From assembly GCA_016861185.1 (NCBI GenBank), contig BOKW01000009.1, positions 1 through 64,000 of the forward strand: a stretch of 64,000 nucleotides of DNA, in the 5' to 3' direction. This document shows positions 36,831 through 45,491 of this stretch, in pieces. A model generated the notes under the pieces. It was not told the DNA's origin and did not search any database. It saw nothing but the letters and a program-made list of their open reading frames with translations. This stretch comes from Betaproteobacteria bacterium. GTDB lineage: Bacteria > Pseudomonadota > Gammaproteobacteria > Burkholderiales > Burkholderiaceae_F. Position numbers and translations under genes: made by a program. Position 1 is the first letter of the stretch; each line of letters starts with the position of its first letter.

Positions 36831-38932
36831 GCCGCCCCCTCGGCCGCGACCGCGCTGCGCGCGGCGACCAGCGGAAGGCACACGCGCACGGTCGTCCCGA
36901 CGCCGGGCGCCGTATCGACCTGAATGCGGCCGCCGACGCTGCTGACGTACTGCTGGCTCTCGTAGGCCCCAATGCCCATTCCCGCGTGCTTGGTCGACTG
37001 AAACGGTTTGAACAGACGCTCGCGCACGAACTCCGCGCTCATGCCGACCCCTTGGTCGGCGACCTCGACGACGGCCTCCGCGCCGTCGCGACGGATCCGC
37101 ACGCGCACGCGCGGATTATCTCCCGACGCATCGATCGCGTTCTGCAGAAGATGTCCGACGACCCGCTCCAGTCGGTCTTCGTGGCCCAGCACGACCACGC
37201 CCTGCTCGACGTCGAACGCCAATCCGTCCCGCCCCGTGCCGAATCGCCGCTGCAGGCGGTCGGCGACTGCGCACAGATCCACGGGCCCGGGCCGTTCGAT
37301 CGGTTCGACACCCGAGCGAAGCTGCTGCATCAGATGATTCATCCGCCCGACCGCGTGCTCGACCGTGGCGAGCATGTCGCGCTGGAAATCCGGATTCGCG
37401 CGGTGGCGTTCCGCGTTCTTCAGCAGAAGCTGAAGCTGCGCGACCAGGTTTTTCAGGTCGTGCACGACGAAAGCCGACATCCGGTTGAAAGCGTCGAACT
37501 TCCTCGCCTCCAGCAACGCTTCGGTCGCCCGTTCCTGCGCCAGAAAGCCGGCGACCTGCCGTCCCGCGGTCTTGAGCAGATCGAGGACCTCCCAGTTCAG
37601 TTCGAACTTGACCCTAGGATTGGCGAGCAGCACGAAACCGAGCAGTTCCTCGCCGTCGAAAAGCGGCACGACGAGCCACGCCGCCGGAAACTGCAGCAGC
37701 CACGACGGCATCCGCTCGACCTTGTATTTGGCGGGGTCCCGGCGCAGGTCGTGCAGATCGATCACCCAGCCGGTCGCGGCAAGAAACGACGGCAGCCAGT
37801 CCGAGGCCAATAGGACATGATCGCTTGCCGGCAGATTGACCCGCGCGACCTGGACGTAGGCGCCGTCGTCGTCTCTCGTCCACAGGGCGCCGCCGGTGCT
37901 TTCGACCAGATCGGCCAGCGCGCGGATCCCGCGCTCGCGTATCGATCCGGGCGTGCCCGGGTTCGACAGCGTCCGCGTGAAGGACAACCACTCCTCCCGA
38001 TAGTCGTAGCGATACGGAAAGAAGTGCTTCGCGATGAACACGCGCATCTTGGCGCGAAACGTGCCGGAGAAAGTCACGAGCACGAAGACAAACAACCCGG
38101 CGAACAGGACGACTGTCAGCAGCGCCTTGCCCCAACTTCCGCCGAAGTAGTGCACGTAGTAGCCGACGACCGCAATCGCAAGCAGGTAGCCGCCGGATGC
38201 GACCAGTGCCGTCGAACCGGCGACCACGCCGCGCGACAGCGCGACGTCGAAGCGCCAGTCCTTGTTGCGTGCAGCGGCGATGCCGAGCACGGGGATCACG
38301 AGCGCATGCGCAACACCGCGGGCGGCCCACAGGTTGGCATCGACTTCGCGGAACAGCGCCGCGTCCGAGTACAGCACCAGGTCGTAGCCGAACACGGCCG
38401 CGAGCGCCACGCACAGCGGTCGTACGTTCCAGCGCTGCGCCTCCGGCGTGCCTCGATAGACCTGCTCGACGAGCACGAGTCCCGCCACGCTCGTCCCGAG
38501 CAGCAGCGCCGGCACGAGCGCGCCCGCGCCGCCCCCCGCCGCGGTCGCGGCCGGAGGCGGCGCGAGCAGATGAGCGGCGATCACCGCAAGCAACAGCAGT
38601 GCAGCCGGAAGGCGACGCGTGCGCCCGACGCCCGCCGCCGAGCCGCCGCCGACCGAGCCGCGCGCGCGGATCATCGAGAGGAAAGCGAGCAGCGCCGCGT
38701 AGCGCAGACCGTCGAAAGCGCGCGCAAGGTTCCAGGCGAGCGCGCCGTCGGCGGCGGCGTGCGCGAGCGATGCCGCCGCCCATGCGGCCTGCAAGACGGC
38801 GGCAGCCAGCAGCAGCCCGCCGACGCCCGATCCGCGCCGCCCGAGGATGAGTTGGATCGAGAACGCGCCGAAGGCAAGCGTCGCGAGTCCGTAGGACCAG
38901 ACGGCGGGATCGGTCGACCAATCGGGGTTCAA
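36827..38932 (-). CDS. prsK: XrtA/PEP-CTERM system histidine kinase PrsK
   Basis: The 701-residue kinase has about eight to nine transmembrane helices in the first 300 residues (7TM-like sensor). A GAF-type domain (about 330-470) precedes the dimerisation box with His in Val-Val-His-Asp-Leu-Lys-Asn-Leu (near 490). The ATPase domain ends with Gly-Met-Gly-Ile-Gly-Ala-Tyr-Glu-Ser. PrsK is the expected partner of PrsR in exosortase A loci; the signal is unknown. Its stop overlaps the prsR start. It lies 102 bases from the sugar transferase stop on the same strand. Confidence 0.95.
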   Translation of the reverse strand: MNPDWSTDPAVWSYGLATLAFGAFSIQLILGRRGSGVGGLLLAAAVLQAAWAAASLAHAAADGALAWNLARAFDGLRYAALLAFLSMIRARGSVGGGSAAGVGRTRRLPAALLLLAVIAAHLLAPPPAATAAGGGAGALVPALLLGTSVAGLVLVEQVYRGTPEAQRWNVRPLCVALAAVFGYDLVLYSDAALFREVDANLWAARGVAHALVIPVLGIAAARNKDWRFDVALSRGVVAGSTALVASGGYLLAIAVVGYYVHYFGGSWGKALLTVVLFAGLFVFVLVTFSGTFRAKMRVFIAKHFFPYRYDYREEWLSFTRTLSNPGTPGSIRERGIRALADLVESTGGALWTRDDDGAYVQVARVNLPASDHVLLASDWLPSFLAATGWVIDLHDLRRDPAKYKVERMPSWLLQFPAAWLVVPLFDGEELLGFVLLANPRVKFELNWEVLDLLKTAGRQVAGFLAQERATEALLEARKFDAFNRMSAFVVHDLKNLVAQLQLLLKNAERHRANPDFQRDMLATVEHAVGRMNHLMQQLRSGVEPIERPGPVDLCAVADRLQRRFGTGRDGLAFDVEQGVVVLGHEDRLERVVGHLLQNAIDASGDNPRVRVRIRRDGAEAVVEVADQGVGMSAEFVRERLFKPFQSTKHAGMGIGAYESQQYVSSVGGRIQVDTAPGVGTTVRVCLPLVAARSAVAAEGAA

Positions 38933-39034
38933 AGCGACAGACCGCAGCAGATGAGTTCGGGAGGCGATTCTGCCCGGTCGGCGGCGACCCGCGCTCGCTC
39001 GACGAGCCGGCTCCCGGCGGCTGCGCCCTTTCTG

Positions 39035-40423
39035 CTAATGAACGCCTTCGCGAAACAGGATGACCCGCACCGTCTCGACCAGGATCAGGAAATCGAGGAA
39101 CAACGAGTGGTTCTTGACGTAGTACAGGTCGTACTCGAGCTTCTTGCTCGCGTCCTCGACGGACGCTCCGTAGCTGTAGCGAACCTGCGCCCAGCCGGTC
39201 AACCCTGGCTTGACGCTATGGCGCACGTCGTAGAAGCGGATCTGTTCCTTCAGTTCCGTTACGAAACACGGACGCTCGGGCCGGGGCCCGACCAGGCTCA
39301 TGTCGCCGCGCAGGACGTTGATCAGCTGCGGCAACTCGTCGATGCGCGTCTTGCGCATGATCCGGCCGACTTGCGTGATACGCGAATCGCCCGCGGCCGC
39401 CCAGCGGGCCACGCCGTCCTTCTCCGCGTCCGCCCGCATGCTGCGGAACTTCAGGCACATGAAGGTGCGACCGCCGCGCCCGACGCGTTCCTGCCGGTAG
39501 ATGATCGGCATTCCGCTCTCGAGATAGATTGCGGCCGCCGCGAGCAGCATCACCGGCGACGCGAGGACGAGCAGCGCCGTCGACGCGACGATGTCGAACG
39601 CGCGCTTGATCACGGTCCTCAGCCCGTCCTGCGCGAAGCCCTGCCCGTAGATCAGCCAGCTTGCCTTCAAGGACTCGACCGGCACCTCGCCCCGGACGCG
39701 CTCGTAGAAGCCCGCCAGATCAGTCACGGGAATACCGTTGATCCGACACTCCAGCAGTTCACGCAGAGGGAGTATGCCGCCGCGCTGCTCGCGAACGGCG
39801 ACGATCACTTCCTGCACCCGCAACCGCCGGACCAGTTCGATGAAATCGTTCTCGCGTGCGTACACGCGCTGCGTCGAAGGCAGCGCGGACGCCTCGCCCG
39901 CGCCCGCCTGGTAGAAGCCGACCACCGCGTAGCGCGGATAGCCGAGCGTCTTGAGCGACTCCTCGACCGTCTTCGCTTCTGTGCCCACGCCCACGATCAA
40001 TACGCGCCGCGCGCCGATGCCGGCGCTGCGCGCCGTGAACATCACCTGGCGCAGCAGGATCTGGCCGCAGGCCGCATACAACAGCGTGTAGCCCAGCACC
40101 ATCTGCGCACTCTGACCGCCAGGCATCAGATAAAAGAGCAGATACGCGAGCGGCGACCCGAGCGCCAGCGCCAGCAGCAGGCGACCGACGATAACCGCGA
40201 ACGTGACCGCCTCATCGCGGCGATACAGCCCGAAGGCGGAATTCAACGCAAGCATCAGCAGCGCAAATACGATGCCCGCTTCGAACACCGCCGAGGCCGA
40301 GGCACCGTACGGTGCAAGCTGCACGTAGACCCCGAGCAGCACGGAGCCCAGGAAGATCCCCGCGTCGGCGAGCAACTGGATGATCGTTCCGACGGGAATG
40401 TGATGGCGGAAAACTCGAACCAT
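39035..40423 (-). CDS. XrtA/PEP-CTERM system sugar transferase (TIGR03013-type)
   Basis: The 462-residue polyprenyl-phosphate glycosyl-1-phosphate transferase has four to five N-terminal transmembrane helices, a CoA-binding-like middle domain (about 140-260) and a C-terminal sugar-transferase domain. That domain shows Lys-Arg-Ala-Phe-Asp-Ile-Val, Phe-Arg-Ser-Met-Arg and Arg-Ile-Asp-Glu-Leu-Pro-Gln-Leu, then Gly-Asp-Met-Ser-Leu-Val-Gly-Pro-Arg-Pro-Glu-Arg. This family starts the repeat unit on undecaprenyl phosphate in exosortase A-linked polysaccharide loci. It is the first gene of the minus-strand block and is divergent from the CDP-sugar operon across 778 bases. Confidence 0.93.
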   Translation of the reverse strand: MVRVFRHHIPVGTIIQLLADAGIFLGSVLLGVYVQLAPYGASASAVFEAGIVFALLMLALNSAFGLYRRDEAVTFAVIVGRLLLALALGSPLAYLLFYLMPGGQSAQMVLGYTLLYAACGQILLRQVMFTARSAGIGARRVLIVGVGTEAKTVEESLKTLGYPRYAVVGFYQAGAGEASALPSTQRVYARENDFIELVRRLRVQEVIVAVREQRGGILPLRELLECRINGIPVTDLAGFYERVRGEVPVESLKASWLIYGQGFAQDGLRTVIKRAFDIVASTALLVLASPVMLLAAAAIYLESGMPIIYRQERVGRGGRTFMCLKFRSMRADAEKDGVARWAAAGDSRITQVGRIMRKTRIDELPQLINVLRGDMSLVGPRPERPCFVTELKEQIRFYDVRHSVKPGLTGWAQVRYSYGASVEDASKKLEYDLYYVKNHSLFLDFLILVETVRVILFREGVH

Positions 40424-41201
40424 GCCCCTCTCCGGCGTTCTCCTGGCTTATTGCTGTTGTTCGAACCGGCTCATCCGTGCCACAGCGTGTCCGCTTGGCC
40501 CCCACCCGGTGCGGTGGCATCGTCATGCCCACACATGACTGCGCCGTGAACCCGCGGATGATCCGACCCGCGCAGACCAACGCTATCGGACCGCACAGCC
40601 CCTGCTCCAGCGGCTTCCGCCGCGCGCCGGGTGCAGAAAAGTCCGCTGCGGTGCGGACCGCGTTCGGCTGTCATTCGCAGGTGAACCCCTGTCCGGGGCT
40701 GCAGAATCTATCCCAACTTCTTGGTAGTCGCTACCGTTTTTTTGGGAGGAAGCAACGGATCAGGCCGGCATAAGCAGATTGGCGGTCGCCGGGCGACGAA
40801 CGGCAGGTGAATGGCCACGGGTTAGGGCAAGCGATCGATACGTTATGAGAGCCGCGCACGTCTCCATCACAAGCTCGTCCGCGCTGCCACTGCCGAAAAG
40901 AGAGGCGCCGGTCGCGCGTCGTCGCGCTCGCGCAGCAGTCCGCCGCCGATCGGGCCAAGGAGCAGATCGCGAAGGCGGACGATGACGCCAACATGCACTT
41001 CCAGTACCCTGTTTGCGGGATAACAGTGCGAGCCCATTGAGCACGGGCGCCTGCCATGGGCTCGGTTCATGACGGCCCGCTAGCACGGTGCCTTTCTGAT
41101 CCGGCGCGTAACTGGCGGCTCCGTGCTGACTTGAGCCGCTCCTCAGTATGGAACCGCGACCCCGATCACCGCCAAGCCCGCATCAGCGATAAAGGAAATT
41201 G
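40424..41201. other. Long divergent intergenic region between the two polysaccharide operons
   Basis: No gene is supported in 778 bases. A short GGTAG-TCG-CTACC hairpin followed by seven T residues (40723-40743) reads like a weak terminator on the plus strand, with no gene before it. It should hold the promoters of both divergent operons. A TGGCACG -24-like element lies at 40476-40482 on the minus strand, but its GC pair at -12 is off by one, so no sigma-54 site is called. The size and the lack of frames suggest a regulatory region. Confidence 0.55.
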
Positions 41202-42488
41202 ATGGATACAGCAGGCTCCTCGTCCCAACCGCGCACGACCGCACATGGCCGGGCCCGCAACTTCTCGTGCCGTTTCTGTTCGGCGCCGCTGAGAACGACC
41301 TTCGTCGATCTCGGCATGTCGCCGCTTTGCCAGACGCACGTCCGGCCCGACCAGTTGCACGAGATGGAGCCGTTCTATCCGCTGCACGCGTACGTGTGCG
41401 ACCGGTGCTTCCTCGTGCAACTGCAGGAATTCGTCACGCCGGACGAGATCTTCACCGAGTACGCGTACTTCTCTTCGTACTCGACGAGCTGGGTGGAGCA
41501 CGCGCGGCGCTACGCGGAGATGATGATCGCGCGCTTCAAGCTGGGCAGCGGTTCGAAGGTGATGGAGATCGCCAGCAACGACGGCTACCTGCTGCAGCAC
41601 TTCGTCGCACGCGGCGTGCCCGTGCTGGGCATCGAGCCGGCCGCGAACGTCGCGCAGGCCGCGATCGACAAAGGCGTGCCGACGACCGTGTTGTTCTTCG
41701 GCCGCAAGACGGCATCGGCCATCGCTGCCGAACACGGCCGGCCCGACGTGCTCCTGGGCAACAACGTGCTCGCGCACGTGCCCGACATCAACGATTTCGT
41801 CGGCGGCATGAAGGTCCTGCTCGCGCCGCACGGCGTGATCACGATGGAGTTCCCGCACCTGCAGCGGCTGATCGCGGAAAACCAGTTCGACACGATCTAT
41901 CACGAGCACTTCAGCTACCTGTCGTTCGTGACGGTCGAGCGCATCTTCGCCCACCACGGCATCACGCTGTTCGATGTCGAAGAGCTGCCCACGCACGGCG
42001 GCTCGCTGCGCATCTACGGGCGGCACGCGGAGAACGCCGCTTTGCCGGTGACCGAACGCGTGGCGGCACTGCGCCAGCGCGAGATCGATGACGGCTTTCA
42101 GACGCTCGACCGCTACCGCGGCTTCGACGAGCAGGTTAAGAGCACGAAACGCAAGCTGCTTGCCTTTCTGATCGACGCCAAGCAGCGCGGCAAGAAGATC
42201 GTCGGCTACGGCGCTCCGGGCAAAGGCAACACGCTGCTCAACTACTGCGGCATCCGCACCGACTTTCTCGACTTCACCGTGGACGCCAACCCGTACAAGC
42301 AGGGCAAGTACACGCCGGGCACGCGCATTCCGATCCTGGCGCCGGAGGCGATCCGCGAAGCACGGCCCGACTACGTGCTGATCCTGCCGTGGAACCTGAA
42401 GGACGAGATCTCGCAGCAGGCGGCGTACATCAAAGAATGGGGCGGGAAGTTCGTCGTGCCGATTCCGTCGGTTCGCGTGCTCGACTGA
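41202..42488 (+). CDS. Nucleotide-sugar C-methyltransferase
   Basis: The 428-residue enzyme has an N-terminal zinc site (Cys23, Cys26, Cys66, Cys69), a SAM-binding domain with Glu-Ile-Ala-Ser-Asn-Asp-Gly-Tyr-Leu-Leu (about 122-131) and a C-terminal Rossmann-like domain with Gly-Tyr-Gly-Ala-Pro-Gly-Lys-Gly-Asn. This three-part plan (Methyltransf_13/23/14) is that of TylC3/NovU-type enzymes that add a methyl branch at C3 or C5 of 4-keto-6-deoxy sugars. An AAAGGAAA site precedes the ATG. The next gene makes CDP-4-keto-6-deoxyglucose, its probable substrate. Confidence 0.9.
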   Translation: MDTAGSSSQPRTTAHGRARNFSCRFCSAPLRTTFVDLGMSPLCQTHVRPDQLHEMEPFYPLHAYVCDRCFLVQLQEFVTPDEIFTEYAYFSSYSTSWVEHARRYAEMMIARFKLGSGSKVMEIASNDGYLLQHFVARGVPVLGIEPAANVAQAAIDKGVPTTVLFFGRKTASAIAAEHGRPDVLLGNNVLAHVPDINDFVGGMKVLLAPHGVITMEFPHLQRLIAENQFDTIYHEHFSYLSFVTVERIFAHHGITLFDVEELPTHGGSLRIYGRHAENAALPVTERVAALRQREIDDGFQTLDRYRGFDEQVKSTKRKLLAFLIDAKQRGKKIVGYGAPGKGNTLLNYCGIRTDFLDFTVDANPYKQGKYTPGTRIPILAPEAIREARPDYVLILPWNLKDEISQQAAYIKEWGGKFVVPIPSVRVLD

Positions 42489-42491
42489 TCG

Positions 42492-43571
42492 ATGAACCGC
42501 GATTTCTGGCGCAACCGGCGCGTCCTGGTGACCGGGCATACGGGTTTCAAGGGAAGCTGGCTCTGCCTTTGGCTGAACTCGGTCGGCGCGCGCGTCGCAG
42601 GTTATGCCTTGGAGCCGCCAACGCGTCCGAGTCTCTATGAGCTTGCGCGCGTCGACGAACTCGTCGAATCGACGATCGCGGACTTGCGCGACATGAGCGC
42701 GCTCGAGAAGGTGGTCGTCTCCTTCGCACCGGAAGTCGTCCTGCACATGGCCGCACAGTCGGTCGTGCTGACCTCTTACGAAGATCCGATCGAAACCTAC
42801 TCGACCAACGTCGTCGGTACCGCGCACGTGCTCGAAGCGGTTCGCCGGGCGAGTCGTCCGTGCTGCGTGGTCAACGTCACGACCGACAAGTGTTATCTCA
42901 ATCAGGGCTGGGTATGGGGCTATCGCGAGACCGACACCTTGGGCGGTCGCGATCCTTATTCGAACAGCAAGGCCTGCGCGGAACTCGTAGCCCAATCGTT
43001 CCGGCATTCGTTCTTTCCGCTCGAGTCGTTCGCCCAGCACGGCGTCGCGCTGGCGAGCGCGCGCGCGGGCAACGTGATCGGCGGAGGCGACTGGACGGCC
43101 CATCAACTGGTCCCGGAGACTGCGGCCGCGTTCGCACGCGCGGAACCGGTCGTTCTTCGGCACCCGGAAGGCGTCCGCCCCTGGCAGCATGTCCTCGACT
43201 GTCTCAACGGCTATCTGGTGCTCGCGGAGAAGCTCGCATCCGCGCCGGCGGTCGGTTCGGGAGAGTGGAACTTCGGGCCGGCGCCCGGCGACGCTTACAC
43301 CGTGGCACGCGTCGTCGAAGCGCTCGCTGCGCACTGGAAACTCGCCACTCCGTGGATCCGCGCGAAGGGTGTAACGCCGCGCGAGGAGCGCGAGCTGACG
43401 CTCGACTCGACGAAAGCCAATCGCGTGCTCGGCTGGCGCTGTCGCTTGTCGACCGAGCAGGCGATCGCGTGGGTGGCCGAGTGGTACCTCGGCCTGCAGC
43501 AACAGCGCGATGCGCGCCAGCTCTGCCTGTCGCAGATCGGGCGGTTTGCCGCGCTGGAGGCAGGCGCGTGA
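42492..43571 (+). CDS. rfbG: CDP-glucose 4,6-dehydratase
   Basis: The 359-residue NAD-dependent dehydratase has Gly-His-Thr-Gly-Phe-Lys-Gly at 15-21, the Thr-Thr-Asp-Lys motif near 130-133 and Tyr156/Lys160 (Tyr-Ser-Asn-Ser-Lys). It closely resembles RfbG/DdhB, which makes CDP-4-keto-6-deoxy-D-glucose for branched or dideoxy sugars. It starts 3 bases after the C-methyltransferase stop, and its own stop overlaps the epimerase start (GTGA). The matching cytidylyltransferase rfbF lies two genes downstream. Confidence 0.95.
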   Translation: MNRDFWRNRRVLVTGHTGFKGSWLCLWLNSVGARVAGYALEPPTRPSLYELARVDELVESTIADLRDMSALEKVVVSFAPEVVLHMAAQSVVLTSYEDPIETYSTNVVGTAHVLEAVRRASRPCCVVNVTTDKCYLNQGWVWGYRETDTLGGRDPYSNSKACAELVAQSFRHSFFPLESFAQHGVALASARAGNVIGGGDWTAHQLVPETAAAFARAEPVVLRHPEGVRPWQHVLDCLNGYLVLAEKLASAPAVGSGEWNFGPAPGDAYTVARVVEALAAHWKLATPWIRAKGVTPREERELTLDSTKANRVLGWRCRLSTEQAIAWVAEWYLGLQQQRDARQLCLSQIGRFAALEAGA

Positions 43572-44170
43572 TCTTCAGCGAGTTGCCGATCGCGGGGGCG
43601 TACGCGATCAGCGTCGAAAGACGCACGGACGAGCGCGGCTACTTCGGTCGCCTGTGGTGCCGCGAAGAATTCGCCGCGCACGGTATCCCCGTGGATATGG
43701 TCCAGGCGAGCGTCTCGCACAACGACGTGGCGGGCACGCTGCGCGGTATGCACTTCACTTGGCCGCCGTCGCGGGAAGGGAAGCTCGTTCGGTGCGGACG
43801 CGGCCGGATACTGGACGTCATCCTCGACCTGCGCCCCGACTCGCCGACGTTTCTGCGTCACGTCGCCGTCGAGCTCGACGAACGCGAATACAACGCCGTT
43901 TACATCCCCCCCGGCGCCGCGCACGGTTTCCAGACCCTGGTCGACGACGCCGACGTGGTCTACATGATGACCGAGGTCTATCGACCCGAACTCGTCGACG
44001 GCGTCCGCTACGACGATGCCGCCTTCGGCATCCGCTGGCCGCTGCCGGTCGCGCGGATCGCGAAACGCGATGCGGCCTATCCCGACTTCGACAGCGCCGC
44101 GCATCGGCGGCGATTCGCCGCCGCGCGCGAACGCGCGGCCCCTGCTCATGCCGCTGCAGCATCTTCGTGA
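43568..44170 (+). CDS. dTDP-4-dehydrorhamnose 3,5-epimerase-like protein
   Basis: The 200-residue cupin has the RmlC layout. The catalytic His62 is in Arg-Gly-Met-His-Phe, Asp-Val-Ile-Leu-Asp-Leu-Arg follows, and Tyr132 and Asp149/150 are near the C-terminus. The family acts on 4-keto-6-deoxy sugars. In this CDP-sugar operon it probably epimerises C5 (or C3) of the C-methylated CDP-sugar rather than serving rhamnose; no rmlA, rmlB or rmlD is present. It starts with a GTG coupled to the rfbG stop and overlaps the DUF4910 gene by 23 bases. Confidence 0.85.
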   Translation: MIFSELPIAGAYAISVERRTDERGYFGRLWCREEFAAHGIPVDMVQASVSHNDVAGTLRGMHFTWPPSREGKLVRCGRGRILDVILDLRPDSPTFLRHVAVELDEREYNAVYIPPGAAHGFQTLVDDADVVYMMTEVYRPELVDGVRYDDAAFGIRWPLPVARIAKRDAAYPDFDSAAHRRRFAAARERAAPAHAAAASS

Positions 44171-45491
44171 TCCCGGCGCCGCTCGCGGGATCGCCGATGC
44201 GGCGTTCGAGCTGATGGCGACGCTGTTCCCGATCTGCCGCAGCATCACGGGCAACGGCGTGCGCGCGACGCTCGATTGCGTCGAGCGCTGGATTCCGCTT
44301 GAGCGCTCGGAGGTTCCGACCGGAACGCCGGTCCTCGACTGGGAAGTCCCGCGCGAGTGGAACATCCGCGACGCCTACGTCGCCGATCGCGACGGCCGGC
44401 GGCTGATCGACTTCAAAGCGCACAACCTCCATGTCGTGAACTATTCGGTCCCTGTGCGCCGCGTGATGACGCGCGAAGAACTGGAACCGCACCTGTACTC
44501 GCTGCCGGATCATCCCGACTGGATTCCATACCGGACCAGCTATTACCGCGAGCACTGGGGCTTCTGCCTGCGGCATCGCGATCGCGAGACGCTCGGTCCG
44601 GGTCCGTTCGAAGTGGTCATCGATTCCGAGCTCGCACCCGGACACCTGACCTATGGGGAGTGCGTGATTGCGGGCACTGCGCCGGGCGAAGCGTTGATCT
44701 ACACGCACGTCTGCCATCCGTCGCTCGCCAACGACAACCTGACCGGGATTGCAGTCGCAGCGGCTCTGGCACGCGAACTGCGCGCACGGCAACCGCGCTT
44801 GACGTGGCGCTTCGTCTTCGGCCCGGGGACGATCGGGTCGATCACCTGGCTCGCGCGCAACGAGGCGCGGCTGTCGCCGTTACGGTCCGGTCTCGTCATC
44901 GGCTTGCTTGGCGACACCGGCCCGCTGACGTACAAGCGCAGCCGACGCGGCAATACGGTCACGGACCGCATTGTCGAGTACGTGCTGAAGACCGGCTCGG
45001 CGAGCGCCCGAACGATCGACTTCGAACCGTACGGCTACGACGAACGCCAGTTCTGCTCTCCGGGCTTCGATCTTCCGGTCGGGCGCCTGACGCGCTCGCC
45101 CAACGGAACCTATCCCGAATACCACTCCTCGGCCGACGATCTGTCGCTCGTCAAAGTCGAGCGGCTCGCGGAGTCGATAGAGACGCTCGCGCGCATCATT
45201 TCGATCATCGATGTCAACCGCCCGGTCCTCAACCTGAGTCCCAAGGGAGAACCGCGCCTCGGCAAGCGTGGCCTGTATCGCAGTACGGGGGGCATGGCGC
45301 CGGGCGAATTCGAGCACGCATTGCTATGGGTCCTCAGCCTCGCCGACGGGGCGCACGATCTGGTGGCAATCGCCGAGCGTTCGGGCCTTGCTTTCGAATT
45401 GATTAACGAAGCGGCCGCGGCGCTTGAGAAGGCGACGCTGCTCGCGACGATCGACGATTCAATCGAGAAGAGGAAAGGGATCGTTCAATGA
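44148..45491 (+). CDS. DUF4910 aminopeptidase-like protein
   Basis: The 447-residue protein has a DUF2172-type N-terminus, a zinc-peptidase-like core and a C-terminal winged-helix segment (about 365-447). The core contains Thr-His-Val-Cys-His-Pro-Ser-Leu-Ala-Asn-Asp-Asn (186-197), which resembles the M28-like metal site. DUF4910 proteins recur in nucleotide-sugar loci, but no reaction is firmly assigned. Its start lies inside the end of the epimerase gene and its stop overlaps the rfbF start (ATGA), so all of these genes are translationally coupled. A peptidase is unexpected here; it may act on a sugar-linked amide or ester. Confidence 0.87.
   Translation: MPLQHLRDPGAARGIADAAFELMATLFPICRSITGNGVRATLDCVERWIPLERSEVPTGTPVLDWEVPREWNIRDAYVADRDGRRLIDFKAHNLHVVNYSVPVRRVMTREELEPHLYSLPDHPDWIPYRTSYYREHWGFCLRHRDRETLGPGPFEVVIDSELAPGHLTYGECVIAGTAPGEALIYTHVCHPSLANDNLTGIAVAAALARELRARQPRLTWRFVFGPGTIGSITWLARNEARLSPLRSGLVIGLLGDTGPLTYKRSRRGNTVTDRIVEYVLKTGSASARTIDFEPYGYDERQFCSPGFDLPVGRLTRSPNGTYPEYHSSADDLSLVKVERLAESIETLARIISIIDVNRPVLNLSPKGEPRLGKRGLYRSTGGMAPGEFEHALLWVLSLADGAHDLVAIAERSGLAFELINEAAAALEKATLLATIDDSIEKRKGIVQ

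Noticed and set aside
40464..40482. Possible sigma-54 site upstream of the sugar transferase gene
   Set aside because: The -24 half (TGGCACG) is good, but the GC at -12 is one base off, so spacing does not fit.
40477..40773. 98-codon frame in the divergent intergenic region
   Set aside because: It has no family features, no ribosome binding site, and a Cys/Arg/Pro composition typical of non-coding GC-rich DNA.
42860..43567. N-terminal extension of the epimerase into rfbG
   Set aside because: That segment is out of frame with rfbG and Arg-rich; the GTG at 43568, coupled to the rfbG stop, gives the normal RmlC length.
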